Below, piece by piece: positions 52,101-61,100 of a stretch of 64,000 nt of DNA. Below the pieces are notes generated by a model. The model was not told where the DNA came from. It worked only from the letters and a program-made list of their open reading frames with translations, and did no database searches. The number at the start of each line of letters is the position of its first letter. Positions within the stretch are counted from its first letter, which is position 1. Made by a program: the position numbers and the translations under genes. Source of the stretch: Lutjanus erythropterus (lineage: Eukaryota > Chordata > Actinopteri > Lutjaniformes > Lutjanidae); contig CM034603.1 of the NCBI GenBank assembly GCA_020091685.1, forward strand, positions 16,206,596-16,270,595, read 5' to 3'.

Positions 52101-55100
52101 TTGCTTTGCTGTTTTTACTGTTACTTTTTACTTTTTTACTACATTTGCAGCACCTTGTAGCTGTGGTCTTGAGAGGTGCTTTATAAATGAAGTTTACTTA
52201 TTTATTTAGTGTTTGACAGGGTTCAGTACTCTGTGCTACAGACTTATTTCATTCAGTTCATGCTAAAAAAAAAAGGTATTGTGATTTGACACCCAACCCT
52301 GCTTGTTGGTAGAGACTCCAACAGTTTTGTCATGATCACATGACCATAAAATACCAAGTCAACCGCTACAGGGTGCAACAATCAACGAAGCTCCACAAAA
52401 AGGCAATGTAAATGCAAAATACTTTTGTATGACTGCAGTAGGTACTCTCAACAACGCCACATGCATAAACAGTGTAATCTCCTCTCTGTCCTCTCAGATC
52501 TTCCACTACACCGGTGGCGTCCCCTACGTCGACAACAAGGGCCCCTTCAGGGACCGTCTGGAGTTTGTGGGGAACCCGGCCCGCCGCGATGGCTCCATCC
52601 TGCTCAAGAACCTGGAGTTCAGCGACAACGGCACTTTCACCTGTGATGCCAAGAACCCCCCTGACATAGTGGGCCGGCCCTCCAGCGTCCGCCTGCTGGT
52701 CTTTGAGAAGGGTGAGTCGGGAGGGGGTAAAATGAGTCTTGCTGGGAGGCTTCTCAGGAAAATCAAATTCCCACAGTATGTAAAGTCTAATGCGTGTATT
52801 GTCTTACATCTGTGTCTGCTCATTAGCTTTCCACTGAGCCCATATGGCATATTTTGGTGGATTTTTTTTCGTCAGAAGCCAACTGTTCTCAATTGTTGTT
52901 ATAATCATTCCAAACTCTGAAATTAATCTCAATTTACGCTGTGCATCAGACTAAAGCAAGTTCTGTGATCAGACCAGTCGTGGTTGCACTGCCTTGTTTA
53001 GAATTCCTCGCACCTCCCGTTAAATGAAATCAATTACAATTTTATCTCTCTCTCTATTTGAGATTGCTATCGCTCCCCCCCTTTCACTTCTTTTCTCCCC
53101 CTCCTCCTTGCCTTCTCCTCCCATTTCTTCGTTCTTTCCCCTTTTCCAATGTCTTCCACTTTCTCGTCCTTTCTCTTCCCCCCACCTTCTCCCTCCATCA
53201 CTGCTCCCACCTTTATCCTACCTTATCTCTCCACCTCTCCACCTCCTTCTCTGCCTCGACTGCACCTGTATTCTTCATCTTTCATTCAACCTTTATTTTA
53301 CTTTTGCTCTTCTTGCTCTCGTCTCTTCCTGCCAGCTTTGCGTTGTTCTTTCCCTTTCCTTTTCCACCACCAATGACACCATCTTTTCTTTCCCTCTCAC
53401 TGCTTTAAAGGGATAGTTCAGATTATTTGAAGAGTGGTTGTATGAGGTATTTATCAACTGTAAGTGTATTACTTGCAGTACATGGTGTTGACAGGGTCAG
53501 GAGGAAAATGTATTTTAACCACCTAAAAAGGGTATCAGTTTAGGTTTATGCTATATTTAGACTATTTTCATTGCATTACCTTGCTTCCCAACAGCATTTT
53601 CTGGTGGGAATGGTGTTATATAAGCAAAATATTGCTCTCTCAACCAGACTCCATTGGCAAAATCAGTCATTTTACGTCACAGAACACAGGGGTTGCTACC
53701 GCTGCCTCGATCTGTTGGTTTGTTTGTGTTATTATGTGACTTTAGTGAAAGTCAGACTAACAGATTGAGGCAGCGGTGGAACAGCAACTCCTGCATTCTG
53801 CAAGGTAAAATTAGTAATTTTGCCAATTGAGAATGGTTAAGAGAGAAAGATGATATTTGGCTTTTATAATGGCAGTTTCCTGTCAGAAAAGGCTATGAAG
53901 CTATGAAAATATTCTAAATATAGTGTATATTTGTTTTAGATGGACCCTTTTTGTGACTAAAATACATTTAGTTGTTTACCCTGTCCACACTAGTCCACAT
54001 TGCAAGTTCTGTTTGATTACTCCATGAGAAAGTGGGGGCTGGATGGTTGCGGGGGCGTATTGTAGCCACTTTGCCTGCTTGATAACAGAGAAAAAGGGAA
54101 GTCAAGGGACTTGAGTTCAAGGCATTTTCCTAAATCAAAATCAGCTTTTAAACAAGAGCCATGCAAAGTTATCAGAGGCAGGAGATCAAAGGTGTAACAG
54201 TGACAGTGAGTCATTTAGCTGCAGGGACACATTGCTTACCTCCAAACTGTGGGCGTGTCGATCGTCATCTCCTGTAGGTAACACATTAAGTATTGATAAG
54301 TACCTCATGCAACCCCACTTCAAATAATCTGAACTATCCCTTTAAGGTTTCACTTACTTCGTACCTTCCTTTTTCTCCTGAATACTTCTCTGTGTCACAT
54401 ACCTTCCACTCTTCTTCCTTTATTATCATCAGACCTCTAACGCTCCTCTCCTCCTTCTCCTCTCCTCCACCCACAGTGCCCATCCAGGCTGGTGTGATCA
54501 CAGGAGCCATCATCGGGGTGGTGCTGGGCTTACTGGTGCTCATTGTTGTCATCTACTACCTGATGAGGTTCCTGGTGGCGCGCCGCGTCTTCAGCCTCAG
54601 CGTCAGGTCAGTGACCGGCCTGTGGCCGGTGGTGCTCTGCCAGGCGTGTCTGTGCCAGGGACTGGAGCTGAGGCCGGAGCCCATCCCTGGCACTGACACC
54701 TGCGTGGCCAAGCTGGCATAGCTGCTGTGCCACGATTTGATTTGGTTAGGCGTGCGAGGTTTAGATTTCAAGTTAGTCAGCTGGAAAGAGACAGATAATG
54801 ATCTCTCATTTAGATTTAATCTATAAACAGTGCAGCATAGGTCCAAAGCAAGATGATTAAAAGTGGTGAAGCGAAGGTTTCCAGGTGGATAATCCACTAG
54901 ATCATGAAGATGATGGATCCATCATCTTGCTTATACCTATCCAATCTTATGAGAGCTCGACGCATCCAGCACCTGGGGGCTGTGTTTGAGACAGAGCCAG
55001 TAGATTAAGTTGATGTTCTCTTTATGATGATGGCTGCCAGGCAATGCTGCCCTGTGACCACTGGAGGGAGAGATAGATTCGACATCCTGACATTGTCTTT

Positions 55101-58100
55101 CTTTTGTCCCCTCCAGCAAACATGGCAAGAAAAAGAAAGAGGGATCACAGCAGAGACAGGCAAGTTCCCTCCTCTCCTTCCTCCACATCCCCTCCTCTTC
55201 TTCTCCCTCCTCTTCCTCCTTTCCTCACACACCCCATTGCATGTACACACCCAGCTGACAACAGAAATGCAACAGCTCAGTTTGCTGTCATATTCAGGCG
55301 TTAAATCGTAAACTGACGTCCTTTTGGAGAGATTACAATAGCATTCAGTGGTTGAATGTTTGTTCGGCTCAGGACGCGTGTTGTCAGAGGGAATATTCAT
55401 CCATTCTGTGGCAGTGCAGCTGCACAATAGCACACATCCAACATGACAGTGCATAACGGCACAGTTTCATAATCGCATTCCCCCAATGCCAGTCCAAGCT
55501 GCTCCAATGTGTCCGCACACTTAGCCGGCTCCTCCCTGAAGCAACATATCAACAACAAAATAACATGTCATTCAAACTCTGCCCGGCGAACACTAATAAC
55601 AGTGTTCAAGCTGTTAAAATTCCAGTGCCATCTCAGCGTTTGAGGTGCTTTAAAGCCCCGCACCGTTCCTCCTCTCTCTTTTCTTTGTGGTCCTCACCCC
55701 TCCTTCAGCTCCTGCAGGGGGGCCAAACAGCACAGCGAAAGTAAACAGCCACGGGGCAAAAATCAAACCAGCGACTGTGAAATGGCCGAGGCCATGTCAC
55801 GGCCCTAATGCTATTGCTGTATTGAATGGAGACTGTGATTTGCTCGCAGTGGGAAAATGGACGGGAGCTGCTGATTTTGCTCACTGGGAGTCAAATGAAA
55901 ATCACTGGGCCTATTATGGTCTGGGCTGTTATCAGTGGTTTTACACTGCTGCACGCCAAGGATTTGGGGTATTTTTTTTCCTCTATCCCTCATGGGAGTG
56001 TGATAGCCTCAAGTGGTGGATTAATCAGACATTTTGGTGGCTTGTATTCTTTTGTGAATACAAGCCACCAGGGCAAGTTCTGTTTGATTACTCTGTGGTA
56101 ATGTGGGGGCTGGATGGTTGCGGGGGTGTATTGTAATTGACTGTACGCTTTGCATGCTGATAATGGAAAAAAGGGAAGTCAAGGGACTCGAGTTCAAGGC
56201 GTTTTCCTAAATCAAAAATCGGCTTTTAAACAAGAGGCATGCAAAGATATCAGAGGCAGGAGATCAAAGGTGTAACTGTGACAGCGAGTCATTTAGCCGC
56301 AGGTATAAGCTAATGTAAAGACGAGGCAGCAGCAGCATCTGCTGCCAGTTAAGAGCACGCCGTCTTGCCCCCGTGGCTCAAACCCAGAGGGCAACAGTGG
56401 TGAGGGCCAACCCTTCCTCCTACCTCAAACAAGAAGCGTGCTCATACTCATCTCCCTGGAGGCCCTCTTCTTCCTTCTGTCTCCTTCTTTTCCCCACTAC
56501 TGTCATATGTCAGGTTGCTCTTGAGCTGCAGTCAGTTATATAGTGTTTATTCATGAGAAGACAAAACAACAACAAAAAACAACTGAAATTATTAATTGTC
56601 AGTTATCCCTGACAAAAATTCACAACTTCAATTAAAAAAAGAATGTTAAAAGCCTTCAAAATCTACAATACCTACTGATAACAGAGGTGTAAAATGTGCT
56701 ATTATAATCATCTTTGAATCAGGCATAAAAAAAAAAGTTGCCCTAAGGACCCTTGTCTCACTTCCTGGTTAAAAAAGGCGGGGCACTGGTAAACTTTCTA
56801 TACATGTGTTTTTAAATGATATTGGTATGAGATGTTTCTTAACTATAACATTTCAACTCCATAGCCCTTCTGAATCAAAGCTAAATAAGAATTATGGTTT
56901 TAAAAATACGTATTTTGATGAGCATTAAGAGGACTCTTCACAACTTCAAAAGAATAAAATGGCTGCTCAATACAACTATGCTGTAAAATGCATAGAGAGA
57001 GGTCATAGTTTATTCTGTTATATTCATTAAATATATGTTCATAAGGATTTATAACAAGAGTTTACATCACCATTGTGTCATCGCGAGGCTTTGGTGAATC
57101 TTGACTAACCTATAATAAGTGTAACAGTGACAGAGTCATTTGGTGGCTGCTGGCAGTTAGGGGTGCGCCATCTTGCCCCCCTGGCTCAAACCTAGGGGGC
57201 GACAGCAGCGAGGGCCAACCCTTCCTCCTACCTCAAACAAGGAGCACGCTCATTCTCATCTCCCCGGAGCCCCTCTTCCTTCTTCTGTCTTCTTCTTTCC
57301 TTTCTACTGTCGTATGATTGTCAGGTTGCTCTTGAGCTGCAGTCAGTTGCTCTCAAGTGCCTGCGGCGGGTGACAGTGCATATATGAATAAATAACTCGC
57401 CGCCAAAAGGACACTGAAATATTTGACAATGTTGTCATTTACAGTTACTCTCCTGCAAGTCTTGGCTTGGAAGAGAAATATCCAGCAAAAAACAGCTCAC
57501 GCTCCCTCGTTTTTTATTTGTTTTTATTTTTTTCCATCCTCTCTTGAAGCTATGCCGCACACAGTGGACTCGTGGGATTTTATAGCGCGCTCATAAGTGG
57601 TTGTTTGATCAAATAGCCCTTATTAGGAGGCTCTGCTGACACTACACAATTTTGTATCGGCCTCACCATCTTCGTTACTTTCTGTTTGCTTGGCTTGCAC
57701 TACAAATCTCCAAAAGGCTGTGAGTGGGTGAGGAGGGGGAGTGGGTGAGACACACAGAGACAAAGGAACCCTGTGGTGTGTGCTACTCCCCATTAGGTGG
57801 AGTTGTGGGAGAGGAGTTTACCCCGCAGCCACACACAGAAGAAAGCTCACAGGAACGAACACACACACACGTACTGTACTGGAATGATAATTGAGTGCAC
57901 TCGGTATCGATCTGAGCTCTCTCGCACACGCACACACGCACAACCCGCCCATTCTTCTTCTTTCCATCCCCCAATTGCCTCCCACCCTCCCTCACTTCAC
58001 TTTACTCCACTCCCTCCTTCCCTCATTCGCATTCCTTTTATCCAGTCCCCTGTCTCCCCTCTCCTCAGTCGCAACCACCTCCCCCCCCTCCACCTCTCCG

Positions 58101-61100
58101 TGCCTTTGACTTCCTCGCTGACCATGAGAAGCATCTATCTGTCTGTAATTCCCCCTCTCCTCTTCCCTTTTTACTCTCTGTCGATCGTCCCTCATCTTCC
58201 TCCTCCTCATTGACTCCTTCCCCAGTTTCTCTCCTCTCCCTCCTCAGGTCTTCTGGGTTCTGATCAGCTTCGGTTCTGGACAGAAAATCACTACCTCTCA
58301 CTCTTCATCTACCTCTCAATCTCCCTCCTCACCTGTCCCCGTCTCTCTCTTTTTAGTATGCAGAGGGGGACGCAGACACTTACCCACCTATCTGCCTCCC
58401 CGCCAGTCTCCCCTCCTATTCTACCACTGTACCCACATTTCCTTTGAAGTGTGTGCAGACCCCATGTAACAAGGGTGGTTCTGCCTAAGCAGGCTCGAGT
58501 GTGTTTACGAGGCAGCCCCGTCATTAGCGTGGGAGCTCTGCAATACAGTGCAACAAAAACTGAGTCTGCCGTGGGATGCATAATGGTAAACAATGCAATG
58601 ATGTATGAGAGAATGTAAGTATGATTGAAAGTAATGACACCGGATGGGCCGCGCAGCTGCCCCCGTCAAGCCGGATGGTAGTCGCGGCGCACGCCTCGAT
58701 TGCTGTCTTATCAGAGTGTGTGCTGCTTTTGCACGGAGCATAATTAAAGATGATAAATTTTCTAATGCAATCAGTGGGGTATTATTAGTCGAAGCTTCAG
58801 TGGGTAGAAGCAGCCTCCAGTGTACTTTCCACTGTTGACTAACTTGATGTATTGGAAAAACTATTTCAGTCTCCACAATTCAGATCCAGCATGCTTAAAG
58901 AGATCATTTGGGTTATTTGATGGATGTAGGTATGTATGAGGTGCATATGGATATTTAGCGTGTTACCTACAGTAGATGGAGGTCGACACGTCCAGCAGGG
59001 ATGAGTATCAGCACAGGAGTAATGTACTGCTGTGGACATGGCCACAACAAAATGTCTTATCCTCTTAAAAAAATCAGTACCAGTTTAAACATATGGTATA
59101 AACACCCCAAGGCACTCTAAAATGTCTTTATTGTCATGGCATGATCATATTAGACCCTAAAACAAACAAACTCTGACATATTTTGGCATCAAGCCTTTGT
59201 GAGTGAGTAAAACAGATCAAATGGAACGAAAGGCATTTTTAGAGTGGTGTTCCACCATTAGGAATCTTTTGTACCGTTTGATCTGTTTGACTCCCTGACA
59301 AAGACTTGATGATGTTTGTTTTAAGGTCTAATATGACCATGCTGTGACAATAAAGGCATTTTAATTGTTTTAAAAGAGAGTGCCTTGGAGTTTTTTTGTG
59401 ATTTTGGTGTACACATGTCCCTAACCAAAGAGCACCTCAAATAAACTCATTTTGTGTCCAGGCAGTGCTCCTACCCAAACATTTTTAAGTGTGTGCTATA
59501 TTTAGAATATTTTAACCGCTTAACTTTGCCATCATTTTCCAATTGGAAACATCCGTTATGTGGGCCAAGTATCACTCTCTCCAAACCAACCAGCCTCATT
59601 GGGGATATCAGTAATTTTACCTCGCAGGACATAGTTTCTGGTCTATCCCTGTGTTGATCGCTTGTTTGTTTGTTTGTGTTATTGTGTGACTTCGATAAAC
59701 CTGAACTAACCTTTTAAAATACCAAAGTCACATAATAACACTAACAAAAATTGAGACTTAAAATGATTGATTTTGTCTGTGGAGTTTGGTTGCTTTGAAG
59801 AGAGTTGTATTTGGCTTATATAACAGCAGTATCCCATTAGAAAAGGCTGTCTGATGGCAATGTAAGATGAAAATATTCTATTTTTATTTATTTATTATTT
59901 AACCTTTATTTAGAGATGTAATCTCTTTGAGACACTGTCTCATTTTCAAGAGAGACCTGGTCCAAACACAGCAGCAATATCCAGACATTCAAAACAGAAA
60001 CAAACAAAACACAAAATATGAAATAAGTGCGAAAATGCCAAAATAATCAAAACTGAATACTATAAACACGAGCAAACCCCCACAGACACTCTCTCTATAC
60101 CTCGTAAAAGTAGTTTAAACATCCCCTCGGAGAATCACGCTAGACAGCTTCAGTTCCCGCTGCAGTGTGTTCCACGTTGAGGGGGTGGAGTAGATGGCTT
60201 TTTTACACAAAATCTGTACAGACTGAGGGAGTAGAGAGAGAATAATGAAGCCCTGGGAGCAAAGGTTATGACAAGACTGTTTACATGACACGCAAGTGAA
60301 TAAATAAGTGGGCAGCTGTCCAAGTGTGGATTTATAAATAAAGGTATACCAGTGCAAAGTTCTGTGCACAGATAATGATGGCATGTGTGAAGGGTTTACA
60401 ACCAGTTAGGTATCTTAAAGTGGCTGATGGCATGCAGACCGCCATCTACTGCGGGTAATACATCGCCATCTATAAGTACCTCATATGACTCCTCAACAAA
60501 TAATCCAAACTATCCCTTTAATGCTCACTCTGTCTGTCCTCAGTAACACTTGACAACAGTGCTCTGGCCTGTAGTTCAGCCTGTGGAAGAGCGTTAAAAG
60601 TACAAAAGTATTGTGCAAACCATTAGCTACTGTATGGCTGAAGTTTCATTAAGCTCCATCAGAGCATTATCGTGCACTTGTGATACTTTTCAATAGGTTA
60701 ACGCACAGGTTAATGCACTGGCATGCAGCTATTGTAAAGTTAAGTGTTACCTTGACCTTATCTCCACTCTGTCCAGTTCCTTCCTGATGGATTTGTTGTA
60801 CTCAAGTGAAGCCGCACTTTACTTCTTCCTTTTTTTCTTCCTCCCTCCTCCTCTTCCTTTTATAGATTTCTCCTCAGAGATGTTTTTAGACACTGCACAG
60901 ACAATATACAGAATGAGTGGGAGTGAATGGCTGAATTATATAAAATAGCTAGATGAATATTTGAAGCTTATGTTGGCGTTTGCTGAAAAATATCACGTAA
61001 ACAGTCAAGTAGGTCCATTTCTGACCATGACTACAGCAAAATGGCTTAGAAGATCTATTAAAATGAATTTTATTTCCCTGTAAAGTTAAATTATATGATT

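Larger units (their letters stand above)
41935..52497 (+). other. mpz intron 2 (10.6 kb), transposon-rich
   Basis: Starts with a 'cagggtttctacaggtcctttaaaaa' fish repeat (from about 41970). It then has AT-rich sequence, a MITE-like end TTAAAGGGACAGTTCACCCC near 43102, a CT-rich stretch (44350-44580) and a GGGCTGGGTATCGTT repeat near 44933. An L2-type LINE broken by a nested insertion occupies about 45560-51200. The last 1.3 kb holds nothing recognised. Confidence 0.75.
58895..60521. mobile_element. TTAA-flanked MITE, copy 2, carrying nested insertions
   Basis: The left end TTAAAGAGATCATTTGGG (58895 on) and right end AATCCAAACTATCCCTTTAA (to 60521) are diverged versions of the intron 3 element's ends. 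The interior shares GTGTCCA-to-TATTTAGAAT, 'atcagtaattttacctcgcaggacat' and 'cttgtttgtttgtttgtgttattgtgtgactt' phrases with it. Two later insertions account for its extra length: 59107-59388 and about 59885-60390. Confidence 0.75.

Noticed and set aside
53024..53416. Overlapping 116-130 codon frames in all + frames
   Set aside because: Caused by a CT-rich tract (S, P, L, F only).
54607..54721. Open continuation of the mpz transmembrane exon past its donor
   Set aside because: The GTCAGT donor and the matching next exon give the conserved tail. The extra 38 codons do not resemble P0, though intron retention cannot be excluded.
55687..56136. 149-codon open frame in mpz intron 5
   Set aside because: Begins and ends without splice context and runs across the hairpin and the duplicated block. 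The copy of that block in intron 3 does not keep the frame.
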